Source: an uncultured Butyricicoccus sp. (GTDB taxonomy: Bacteria > Bacillota > Clostridia > Oscillospirales > Butyricicoccaceae). From it: a stretch of 64,000 nt of DNA. The translations under genes and the position numbers were made by a program. Below are positions 15,827 through 21,883 of the stretch, in pieces; within the stretch, counting starts at the first letter, position 1, and every line of letters begins with the position of its first letter. The DNA lies in the NCBI GenBank assembly GCA_934532985.1, contig CAKTAV010000012.1, positions 1-64,000 of the forward strand, in the 5' to 3' direction. Under the pieces are notes generated by a model that was not told where the DNA came from, did no database searches, and saw only the letters and a list, made by a program, of their open reading frames with translations.

Positions 15827-16426
15827 TCAAGCCGTCTGACGCTCCGGCTCTGCGTTGACAAACAGCATCTGAATCACAGAACCAACCACAAGGGCCAGTG
15901 CTGCACAGGCGTTCCAAACATCATCCGCAATACTGTGTGCCGCTTGGCTCGTATAGCGTTCGTGTCGGGACGCAATCGCGCGAATCAGCCCATCCGTCGT
16001 CAGCGGCAGGTGCATGTCTGCAATCTCTGCGAAGGCTGCAATCGACTGTGTCTGAACATGATCCTTAATGCCAAATGCCATGCGCTTCTCATAGATGTAG
16101 TGCGCCAGCAGTCCATGCTCATAAATGGTGTCATTGTGCGGAAACGTGAAAAAGTCGGTGATGTAGTGACAGATCTCCCCGAGCGCTTCACTCAGCTTGG
16201 CGCCATTGACAGCCTCCACGCGGAAGTTTTCGATAAAGGTACGCAGCTTCTGCATAACTTCTTCAAACATCAGCGATGGATAGTGGCGCTTGGAGAAATA
16301 TTCTCCCTTCAGGTCAGGCTTCAGGTTTCCAAAGTAAAATGCCTTACGGTCGAACGCAACGCCCTCGGTTTGCTCAAAGTAATCCAGCAGGCAGCTGGCG
16401 ACCGTGGTATGCGACACGGAATCCAT
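15827..16426 (-). CDS. Zinc-dependent phospholipase C family protein
   Basis: 199 residues resembling the zinc-dependent phospholipase C/D family. The metal-site candidates are SHTTVA at the N-terminus, FGNLKPDLKG near residue 35, and GEICHYITDFFTFPHN with the EHGLLAHYIYE segment in the middle. There is no signal peptide, so it is probably cytoplasmic, unlike secreted phospholipase C. The C-terminus (ALALVVGSVIQMLFV) is hydrophobic. The start is the ATG at 16426, eight bases after AGGAG; two upstream GTG codons overlap that site. Real substrate is unknown. Confidence 0.72.
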   Translation of the reverse strand: MDSVSHTTVASCLLDYFEQTEGVAFDRKAFYFGNLKPDLKGEYFSKRHYPSLMFEEVMQKLRTFIENFRVEAVNGAKLSEALGEICHYITDFFTFPHNDTIYEHGLLAHYIYEKRMAFGIKDHVQTQSIAAFAEIADMHLPLTTDGLIRAIASRHERYTSQAAHSIADDVWNACAALALVVGSVIQMLFVNAEPERQTA

Positions 16427-16578
16427 GGGCACCACTCCTTTCTTCTTTGTTATTTACAGTATACCATAGAATTGTGTATAAAAGCGTAAAATTACAAAGA
16501 ATTTACGATTTTATTTCTTCCACTTTCCACAAATTTTCCCATGATTCTGCTGAAAATACTGTCTCCGTTAAAAAGAAA

Positions 16579-16607
16579 AGGGTCTGCTGCAACATACAAC
16601 AGACCCT
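16579..16607 (-). terminator. Terminator-like hairpin (GTCTGCTGC type)
   Basis: AGGGTCTGCTG pairs with CAACAGACCCT with one mismatch. On the minus strand TTTTCTTTTT follows, so it should stop transcripts that run from the radical SAM gene through the repeats. Confidence 0.65.
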
Positions 16608-16632
16608 ATTACATCGTGAAGAACCTTTACTT

Positions 16633-16906
16633 ATCTGTTCTCAGAGTAAATCTTACAATCTTTAGCTCCCTTGTGTAAAGGGAGCTGTCAGTTGCTTCCA
16701 GCAACTGACTGAGGGATTGTACATTGACAACTAGATTTGAGCTAACCGTCAGCCGACAACCCCTCTGTCACGGCAACTCCGTGACATCTCCCCTTGCACA
16801 GGGGCGATTTTGGTGCAGACTTTTTCACTGGACGTTCTCAGAGAAAATCTTACTATCTCGCGACGCAACCCAGCGTAGCGGTTGTGGCGCGAAGGAGCAA
16901 GACCAC
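16633..16906 (+). repeat. Long mosaic intergenic repeat, copy 1
   Basis: A 274-bp element that recurs at 40445-40719. It begins TCTCAGAGTAAATCTTAC and holds four hairpins: AGCTCCCTT/AAGGGAGCT (16664-16686), the perfect 10-bp GTCAGTTGCT/AGCAACTGAC (16687-16709), TGTCACGG/CCGTGACA (16766-16786) and CCCCT/AGGGG (16790-16804). It ends in the module GCGACGCAACCCAGCG...GAAGGAGCAAGACCAC. No open frame runs through it, and I see no transposase or target-site duplication. Confidence 0.85.
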
Positions 16907-16938
16907 GGAGCGGCTGAGCCATGCTGATGCCTCAGCGT

Positions 16939-16969
16939 GGCGATGTAGCGCAGTGCGTCGCCGCGACAG
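16939..16969 (+). repeat. GGCGATGTAGCG repeat module
   Basis: 31-bp module GGCGATGTAGCG...GTGCGTCGCCGCGACAG that differs at only three positions from 20039-20069, where it is the right arm of a long hairpin. A small hairpin GCTGAG/CTCAGC lies just before it. Confidence 0.75.
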
Positions 16970-16970
16970 C

Positions 16971-17027
16971 ACAGGGGCGATTTTGGTTCAGACTTCTTTT
17001 CTATCTATTCTCAGAGTAAATCTTACA
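16971..17027 (+). repeat. Partial copy of the mosaic repeat
   Basis: Contains ACAGGGGCGATTTTGGTTCAGAC, as in the middle of the long element, followed by TCTCAGAGTAAATCTTAC, which is the element's beginning. The order of the two parts is the reverse of that in the full copy, as in a tandem array with deletions. Confidence 0.7.
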
Positions 17028-17032
17028 TTTTT

Positions 17033-17117
17033 CAAATTCCAAACCAGTGAAACGTTTGGAATTTGAGGAGCGAGGCAATGAAACGGTCTCGCCGTGTTGA
17101 CGCTTCAACGCGGCGAG
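17033..17117. repeat. Two strong hairpins at the end of the repeat region
   Basis: First, CAAATTCCAAA (17033-17043) with its exact complement at 17055-17065. Second, CTCGCCGTGTTGA (17088-17100), loop CGCT, and TCAACGCGGCGAG (17105-17117), pairing with one G-U. They lie 22 bp beyond the radical SAM stop and lack T-runs. Confidence 0.65.
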
Positions 17118-17138
17118 TGAGTGGAATTCGCCGAGCGA

Positions 17139-18008
17139 CTACAGTGCCCGGAACATCTCGTTTTTATATTTCAGCTTGCCGTCCAGCGCCTTGCGCAGCA
17201 TCTCACACATGGCCTCGCGATCCTGATTCAGCGTGCCGCGCAGCGACAGATAGTTTGACGCATGATTGGAGCGGAATACCGCGCCTTCGCAGTCAATGTT
17301 TTCCAGCATCAGCAGCGTTTCCTCCGCCACCTGCTTCGGGGAGAGCAGTTGAAACTTGCCCTCGCGCCATTCGCGCTCAAGCTGGGTATCGCCCTCAAAC
17401 ATCAGTGTCAGCAGACCGATATAGTCCGGCTTCATGCGGGTAAACGCATCCGCCGTCCCCAGCGCATGCTCCTTCCACATCTCTGTGCCGCCCAGACCGC
17501 TGATCGCCGTGACAGATACCTTCATACCGGCCGCCTTGACCTTCTGTCCCGCCTCGACAATTTCATCTACCGTCGCACCCTTGTTAATGTGCGTCAGTAC
17601 CTCGTCGCATCCGGATTCCAGACCCAGATAAACCATCTTCAGGCCCAGCGAACGCAGCAATGCCAGATCCTCCGGCGATTTGCGCAGAATGCTCTTTGGC
17701 GAGCCATAGCTCGTCACACGGGTGCACTCCGGAATCACCTTGCGGATGTGCTCCAAAATCGCAACCAGATCCTCGGTTTTGCGAATCAGCGCATCGCCAT
17801 CCGCCAAAAAGACACGCTCAATACGGCGGTATGCCCGGCGTGCCATATCAAAGTCCTCCAGAACATCGTCCAGCGGACGCAGATGAAACTGCTTCTCTTT
17901 ATACATATCACAGAATGTGCATTTATTGTGGCTGCATCCAACCGTTACCTGTACAATCAGGCTGTACGCCTCACTGGGCGGCCGAAAGACGCGTCCTTCG
18001 TATCTCAT
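17139..18008 (-). CDS. Radical SAM protein of unknown specificity
   Basis: 289 residues. The cluster motif is GCSHNKCTFC, spaced C-x4-C-x2-C rather than the usual C-x3-C-x2-C. Other radical SAM landmarks follow: FLADGDAL, VTSYGSPKSIL, YLGLESGCDEVL and VSVTAISGLGG. It therefore probably binds a 4Fe-4S cluster and SAM. This family is widespread in anaerobes and often named only by the domain. The start is the ATG at 18008, six bases after AAAGGAG, rather than an earlier in-frame ATG. It is a single-gene unit. Confidence 0.85.
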   Translation of the reverse strand: MRYEGRVFRPPSEAYSLIVQVTVGCSHNKCTFCDMYKEKQFHLRPLDDVLEDFDMARRAYRRIERVFLADGDALIRKTEDLVAILEHIRKVIPECTRVTSYGSPKSILRKSPEDLALLRSLGLKMVYLGLESGCDEVLTHINKGATVDEIVEAGQKVKAAGMKVSVTAISGLGGTEMWKEHALGTADAFTRMKPDYIGLLTLMFEGDTQLEREWREGKFQLLSPKQVAEETLLMLENIDCEGAVFRSNHASNYLSLRGTLNQDREAMCEMLRKALDGKLKYKNEMFRAL

Positions 18009-18135
18009 AACAATCTCCTTTCGCATCCCATAGCAATGCTTTTCTTATTAGTATACTGTACTTACGGCTTGTTGCGCAACCATTTATGCAAAAATCATGC
18101 TGGTTTGTTCTGCCACAAGCCGCAGCAAGCAATAA

Positions 18136-18173
18136 AAGGGGCGCAAGCCGATGCCAACCCTGCCTGCGCCCTT
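18136..18173 (-). terminator. Terminator of the acidic membrane-anchored protein gene
   Basis: AAGGGGCGCA pairs with TGCGCCCTT with one bulged G; on the minus strand TTTTATTG follows. It lies 12 bp after the stop. Confidence 0.75.
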
Positions 18174-18184
18174 ATGGCTTTCTG

Positions 18185-18571
18185 TTATTCTTCGGTTTCG
18201 TCTGCCGCCGGTTCTGCGGTCTCTTCTGCCGGTTCTGCGGCATCCGCTGCTTTTTCGGCGCTTGGTACTTCCTCTTCCGGCTGGTCTGCCGCTTCGGGTT
18301 CGTCCTCTGCGATTTCCATTTGCTCTTCTACCGGCTCACATTCCTCTGCACCGGCAGCACACTCCTCCGCGCACTCACAGCCCTCGCAGGCGCTTTCGTT
18401 TTCGGCATTCATATCATCCAGCTCATCCATCGCCTTCAGCTCTGCCTCATGATATACCTGCTCGGTTCGGTTGCGCTGATACAGCGCAATACCAGCCGCC
18501 ACACCGGCAGCCGCGGCACCCGCCAGCGCACAGGCTACGCCAAGCTTTGATCTTTTTTTATTCTTGCCCAT
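18185..18571 (-). CDS. Membrane-anchored acidic protein of unknown function
   Basis: 128 residues. A basic start (MGKNKKRSKLG) precedes one membrane helix (residues about 12-30, VACALAGAAAAGVAAGIALY), then a long tail of mostly Glu, Asp and Ala. A cysteine cluster (CEGCECAEEC) lies at about residues 62-71 and could bind metal. AAGGAGA lies eight bases before the ATG. It resembles YtxH-type small anchored proteins in layout only; I do not recognise the family. Confidence 0.7.
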   Translation of the reverse strand: MGKNKKRSKLGVACALAGAAAAGVAAGIALYQRNRTEQVYHEAELKAMDELDDMNAENESACEGCECAEECAAGAEECEPVEEQMEIAEDEPEAADQPEEEVPSAEKAADAAEPAEETAEPAADETEE

Positions 18572-18757
18572 ACATCATATCTCCTTCATGCTATTTTCAC
18601 AGCATTATTTTCTCGACACACAGGGATATTCCCTTTTCGTATCCATATCGTATCATATACTCAATAAAACTGTCAATGTTTTCGTAAATTGTTTCTAAAA
18701 ACTTCACAATTTCTCTCCGGATTTTTTGCCAAATATCCCAACATTGGTTTTTCGCCC

Positions 18758-18785
18758 TTGCACAAATCTCCGGCTATGTTACAAT
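18758..18785 (+). promoter_or_regulatory. Promoter of the FUSC-type gene
   Basis: TTGCAC, 16-nt spacer, TACAAT, about 70 bp before the ATG. Confidence 0.55.
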
Positions 18786-18853
18786 GAAAACAACGCAAGT
18801 CATTCCCAAATGCTTGCTGGTTTATTCGTCGTAGGAAGGAGCTTCGCATCTCT

Positions 18854-19783
18854 ATGACCTCACTCATCAAACATAAGCGTCTACGTTTCGGTATGCGGAC
18901 GGCAAAGTCCGCCCTCTCCGTCACGCTCGCTTTAACCATATCCTATGCCGTTGGCAGCGCCTACCCCGCCTTCATGGCAATCGGCGCGCTGGGCACGATG
19001 GAACGCTCGATTACCTCCTCCATCAAAAGCGCATGGGATCAGCTACGCGGCAACCTCGTGGGCGCACTGATGGCCACTCTTGTCGTTCTTTTGTTCAACA
19101 ACGGGTATCTGCCGCTCTCGCTGCTGCCATTTATCACCGGCATCGGCACGATTATTCTGCTGATTTTCTGCAATCATTTTCAGCTACAGCCAACGGCAAA
19201 TTTATCCTGTGTCGTCTTTGTCTGTCTGATGGTGGATATCTCCAGCGGGCAATCCATTTTTTATGGTTTTTCCCGCTTTGTTGATACGTTAGTGGGCATT
19301 CTTATCGCCCTTGTCATCAATATTGTTATCCGGCCATATAACCATAAACCACGCATTTACTCCATGATCACCGCCATCAAGCAGTCCATGCTGCCGCTGC
19401 TGGAGCAGCGGGTGCTGCGCTGCCGCATTCCCGTTCTGGATTCCATCAACAAAGACATGGAGCGGCTGCATCGGGAAATTGCGCTGGTCGCCGAGGAGAA
19501 ATTCAACAGCACCCTGACCCAGCAGGATATTGCCTATATGCAGGGCTGTGAACAACTGATTACTAAGATGCAGGACGCGCTTATCAGTATTTGCAGTCTG
19601 GACGCCACACCGGCGCCCAATGATGAAAATCTTCATCGGCTGTACGCCCTCGGTCTGGAACGCACCGAGCAGGATAATTTCCTCGACGGCAAATGCGACG
19701 CTGAGGACGTGGTTGTGCTGAATTACTACTTAAAAATTTTCCTCGACGCGCACGACTATCTCGGCGAGCTGTTGGAGCTGTGA
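18854..19783 (+). CDS. Aromatic acid exporter family (FUSC-like) membrane protein
   Basis: 309 residues. The N-terminal half has about four to six membrane helices (SVTLALTISYAVGSAYPAFMAIG, GALMATLVVLLF, LPFITGIGTIILLIF, LSCVVFVCLMV, TLVGILIALVINIVI) followed by the RPYNHK turn typical of the family; the C-terminal half is a soluble helical domain. Members are thought to export aromatic acids or similar compounds; the substrate here is unknown. GGAAGGAG lies upstream of the ATG at a rather long distance. It has its own promoter and a strong terminator. Confidence 0.82.
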   Translation: MTSLIKHKRLRFGMRTAKSALSVTLALTISYAVGSAYPAFMAIGALGTMERSITSSIKSAWDQLRGNLVGALMATLVVLLFNNGYLPLSLLPFITGIGTIILLIFCNHFQLQPTANLSCVVFVCLMVDISSGQSIFYGFSRFVDTLVGILIALVINIVIRPYNHKPRIYSMITAIKQSMLPLLEQRVLRCRIPVLDSINKDMERLHREIALVAEEKFNSTLTQQDIAYMQGCEQLITKMQDALISICSLDATPAPNDENLHRLYALGLERTEQDNFLDGKCDAEDVVVLNYYLKIFLDAHDYLGELLEL

Positions 19784-19791
19784 GGACATAC

Positions 19792-19829
19792 AAAGGGACT
19801 GCTGCATTGTACTTTGCAGCAGTCCCTTT
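19792..19829 (+). terminator. Terminator of the FUSC-type gene (CTGCTGC type)
   Basis: Perfect 15-bp stem AAAGGGACTGCTGCA (19792-19806) with its complement (19815-19829), then TTTTAATT. The core CTGCTGCA is shared with the terminators at 15774, 16579 and 40345. Confidence 0.92.
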
Positions 19830-19878
19830 TTAATTCTGCTATACCATTAACTTTGTAGCGGACGGGTTTCCCGTCCAT

Positions 19879-19920
19879 TGTTTTTGCTCTATTTGCTTGT
19901 TCATTTTGCTGTAGCTGTTG
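19879..19920 (+). repeat. CTATTTGCTTGTTCAT repeat module, copy 1
   Basis: Matches 40396-40440 with few differences (shared TCTATTTGCTTGTTCAT and TGTAG-TGTT). In both places it follows a CTGCTGC-type terminator by some 15-50 bases, so terminator and module may move as one unit. A GGACGGG/CCCGTCC hairpin lies at 19860-19876. Confidence 0.7.
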
Positions 19921-19932
19921 GTAAGCGTAGTA

Positions 19933-19960
19933 CATTTTCTTTTGCTGCCAAAAGAAAATG
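19933..19960. repeat. Perfect 11-bp hairpin CATTTTCTTTT
   Basis: CATTTTCTTTT, loop GCTGCC, AAAAGAAAATG. It sits in the 500-bp gene-free stretch between two convergent units, between repeat modules. Confidence 0.6.
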
Positions 19961-19991
19961 CACGAAAAGAAAACCAGTCAGGAGCGGCGTC

Positions 19992-20067
19992 ATCGCTGCG
20001 GCGCACTGCGTTACATCGACGCGCTGAGGGATCAGTATGGCGATGTAGCGTAGTGCGTCGCAGCGAT
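19992..20067. repeat. 27-bp imperfect hairpin with related arm elsewhere
   Basis: ATCGCTGCGGCGCACTGCG... (19992-20018) pairs with 20041-20067 over 27 bp; all three non-Watson-Crick positions can be G-U pairs in one RNA orientation. The loop is 22 nt. The right arm matches 16939-16967. It lies between the FUSC terminator and the terminator of the sigma operon. Confidence 0.75.
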
Positions 20068-20072
20068 AGAAA

Positions 20073-20099
20073 AAAGGATCGGTGAGAGTCCGATCCTTT
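20073..20099 (-). terminator. Terminator downstream of the ECF sigma operon
   Basis: AAAGGATCGG/CCGATCCTTT, loop of seven; the minus strand continues with a run of six T. It lies about 207 bp after the stop of the anti-sigma-like gene, so the mRNA has a long 3' region or a separate RNA ends here. Confidence 0.85.
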
Positions 20100-20306
20100 C
20101 TCTTACTGTCCCGCGGTTCCCCCTCGAAAATCCAGCGCCGCCAAGCACCCCTATGCCTGACTTGCCCTGTCTTTCCTGAGCCGCACGACAGTCTCCCTAT
20201 TACCCCGAGCCCGTTTGGCTCCGGTGACCTATCGTCAACCTATTCTAATATCCACGCGCAGGCTTACGTATCACTACAGACACGCACAACAGAGCATCGT
20301 TCTCCG
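20100..20306 (-). ncRNA. Candidate untranslated RNA or long 3' UTR
   Basis: 207 bp with no supported gene, ending at a strong minus-strand terminator. Read on the minus strand it has GAGCC/GGCTC, CTGTC/GACAG and other short stems, is GC-rich, and lacks the A/T bias of neighbouring spacers. No promoter of its own was found, so it may be only the 3' end of the sigma-operon mRNA. It fits none of RNase P, SRP RNA, tmRNA or cobalamin elements as I know them. Confidence 0.25.
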
Positions 20307-21092
20307 TCATTCCTGAGGCGCAGTCTCATTTGTCGTTGTGTTTTCTTCGTCCGACGTTCCTATCGCATCGGAAAATATGGAATCATCCGACGGCAGCGCC
20401 GTCTCACCCGAGCCGCCCTGCGTCCCTGCCGATCCGGCGTCCTCTTCCTCACCGCTTGGTTTGGCAGTGTCCTCCGGCAGCTGTTCTGTCTTTCCGACGC
20501 TTGCCGTAGAAAACGTAGCCGGAGACATTTCCTCCTGCTGCTCTTCTCCCACATCCGCCGCCGAGCGAGACCACTCGTCCTGCGTTGTGTTTGAGCCATA
20601 CGATGCGCTCTGCGTCGTGCTTTCGGCATTGCTGCTCTTTGTCACAGCTTTTCCCACCGTCAGCGTATCCGGCCGCGGAATCCACTGCGTCAAATAGCGT
20701 GAGTTCCACTGGATCAGTTCCCGATTCGGATCTTCTGGAAGTCCTGTCTGCTGCGGCGCACCGTGCAGAAGAAGCACCGCCGCCACCGCTGCTGCCGCCG
20801 CCGTGCCATACCAGCGCGGTCGCCCGATCCGGCGTTTTTTCTGCGTCTTTTCTGTCGGTTTTTCTTCTTCCCATTCCAGCAATGGAGCATCCTCACTTTG
20901 AAACGGACGGTACACCGTGCAGAATTCCTGCCACGCCGCATCGACGTCGCACGCTGCGCTTTCTTCCCTCTGCGCCAGAATCTTCGCCGCCGCCATTGCC
21001 TGAGACGGATCGGAATCCTGTTCCAAATCGCGCTCCAAAAACGCGCACAATTCCTCTGTGCTCATCGCTTCCAGCTCTTGTTTTTTCTGCAT
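20307..21092 (-). CDS. Putative membrane anti-sigma factor
   Basis: 261 residues. The cytoplasmic N-terminus (about 90 residues, with STEELCAFLERDL and AAAKILAQREE helices) is followed by one membrane helix (about 94-110, YGTAAAAAVAAVLLL) and a long, low-complexity Ser/Thr/Glu-rich external region. No zinc-finger HxxxCxxC motif is present. GGGAGGG precedes the ATG. It lies 60 bp after an ECF sigma gene, which is the usual place for its anti-sigma factor; the role is inferred from that context and the topology. A 28-bp operator-like element lies between them. Confidence 0.65.
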   Translation of the reverse strand: MQKKQELEAMSTEELCAFLERDLEQDSDPSQAMAAAKILAQREESAACDVDAAWQEFCTVYRPFQSEDAPLLEWEEEKPTEKTQKKRRIGRPRWYGTAAAAAVAAVLLLHGAPQQTGLPEDPNRELIQWNSRYLTQWIPRPDTLTVGKAVTKSSNAESTTQSASYGSNTTQDEWSRSAADVGEEQQEEMSPATFSTASVGKTEQLPEDTAKPSGEEEDAGSAGTQGGSGETALPSDDSIFSDAIGTSDEENTTTNETAPQE

Positions 21093-21118
21093 TCCGATCC
21101 CTCCCTTCTATAATAGTT

Positions 21119-21146
21119 ATGTCCAGAGCATGTCTTTTGGGGACAT
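21119..21146 (-). promoter_or_regulatory. 28-bp operator-like element, copy B
   Basis: On the minus strand ATGTCCCCAAAAG, nine bases, GGACAT. The arms ATGTCC and GGACAT are inverted repeats, and the CCAAAAG next to the first arm matches copy A at 21710-21737 exactly. It lies between the sigma and anti-sigma genes. Confidence 0.6.
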
Positions 21147-21152
21147 ATATTC

Positions 21153-21638
21153 TCAATTCTTTTCAAAATATTTTTGCAGCTCCCGTCTGGCTCTCTGAAC
21201 ACGTTTCTTACAGCTTTCCAGCGAAATCTGCTCTTGTTCTGCTACTTCCCGCATCGTATACCCGTCAATCGCCAGCCGTTTCAGCAGCTGATAGGACGCC
21301 TTATCCGCAACATTGCCATACAGCAGTTCCAGCTCGATCTCGTCGTTTTTCTGCTGGGGCATGTCCTCATTGTTCAGCCGCTCCAGCATCTGGCACAGCC
21401 GCTGTCGCGCCCGCCGCTGGTTGCGAATCACATTTTTCAGCGTTGTAAACAGCCATCCCGGCGGGTTGGGGCTGTCTTTCCATTCGGAATAGCGCGCGCA
21501 GGCAATGCGGAACGTATCCTGCACCGCTTCCTCCGCCTGTGCATGATTCTGTAGGAGCCGACTCGCGTAAACCAGCATCGGCTGATACAGCTCACGGTAT
21601 AGCTGCTCTACCATATCTTGTTGTTCGCTTACTCCCAC
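21153..21638 (-). CDS. ECF-type RNA polymerase sigma factor
   Basis: 161 residues with only regions 2 and 4. Region 2: YQPMLVYASRLLQNHAQAEEAVQDTFRIA, the QAEEAVQDTF block being the core-binding helix. The segment PPGWLFTTLKNVIRNQRRA follows. Region 4: LLKRLAIDGYTMREVAEQEQISLESCKKRVQRARREL, a helix-turn-helix that reads the -35 element. The start is a GTG; GGGG lies about 14 bases upstream. Preceded by an unusual promoter region and followed by a putative anti-sigma factor. The signal sensed is unknown. Confidence 0.9.
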   Translation of the reverse strand: MGVSEQQDMVEQLYRELYQPMLVYASRLLQNHAQAEEAVQDTFRIACARYSEWKDSPNPPGWLFTTLKNVIRNQRRARQRLCQMLERLNNEDMPQQKNDEIELELLYGNVADKASYQLLKRLAIDGYTMREVAEQEQISLESCKKRVQRARRELQKYFEKN

Positions 21639-21699
21639 AGTCGCATGTCATCCCCTTTCGCGGTCATATTTCGCCGTTGTGGCATATGAACCTTCATCT

Positions 21700-21737
21700 A
21701 TTATACTATATGTCCGAATGCTTGCTTTTGGGGACAT
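21700..21737 (-). promoter_or_regulatory. Promoter and operator-like element (copy A) of the ECF operon
   Basis: Minus-strand TATAAT at 21700-21705 without a sigma-A -35. In the -35 region lies a 28-bp element, ATGTCCCCAAAAG, nine bases, GGACAT (21710-21737), identical in both arms and spacing to copy B. This suits autoregulation by the ECF sigma factor, or control by a DNA-binding dimer. Confidence 0.6.
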
Positions 21738-21788
21738 TTTTTTCAAAAATTTTTTCGCTTTTTGTCGAAGCGCCGAAAACGCAAAAAA

Positions 21789-21820
21789 CGGCGCGATTTC
21801 TCCGCTGAAAAATCGCGCCG
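21789..21820 (-). terminator. Terminator of the pgk-tpiA-gpmI operon
   Basis: CGGCGCGATTT (21789-21799) pairs with AAATCGCGCCG (21810-21820); minus-strand continuation TTTTTTGCGTTTT. It lies 63 bp after the gpmI stop. Confidence 0.88.
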
Positions 21821-21883
21821 CTCCCTATTCGTTTTTACCGTATTCAGCAGAAATGCATTCCCTCATTCCGCTGTTTAGATCGC

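Noticed and set aside
16633..16906. Insertion sequence
   Set aside because: No open reading frame for a transposase and no terminal inverted repeats with target duplications; a non-autonomous element cannot be excluded and is reported as a repeat.
16633..17117. CRISPR array
   Set aside because: Repeats are long, unequal, hairpin-rich and not evenly spaced by unique spacers; no cas gene is present.
20108..20130. T-box-like AGGGGGAACCGCG on the minus strand before a terminator
   Set aside because: It lacks one base of the AGGGUGGNACCGCG core, no stem I or specifier loop is visible, and no minus-strand gene lies downstream for it to control.
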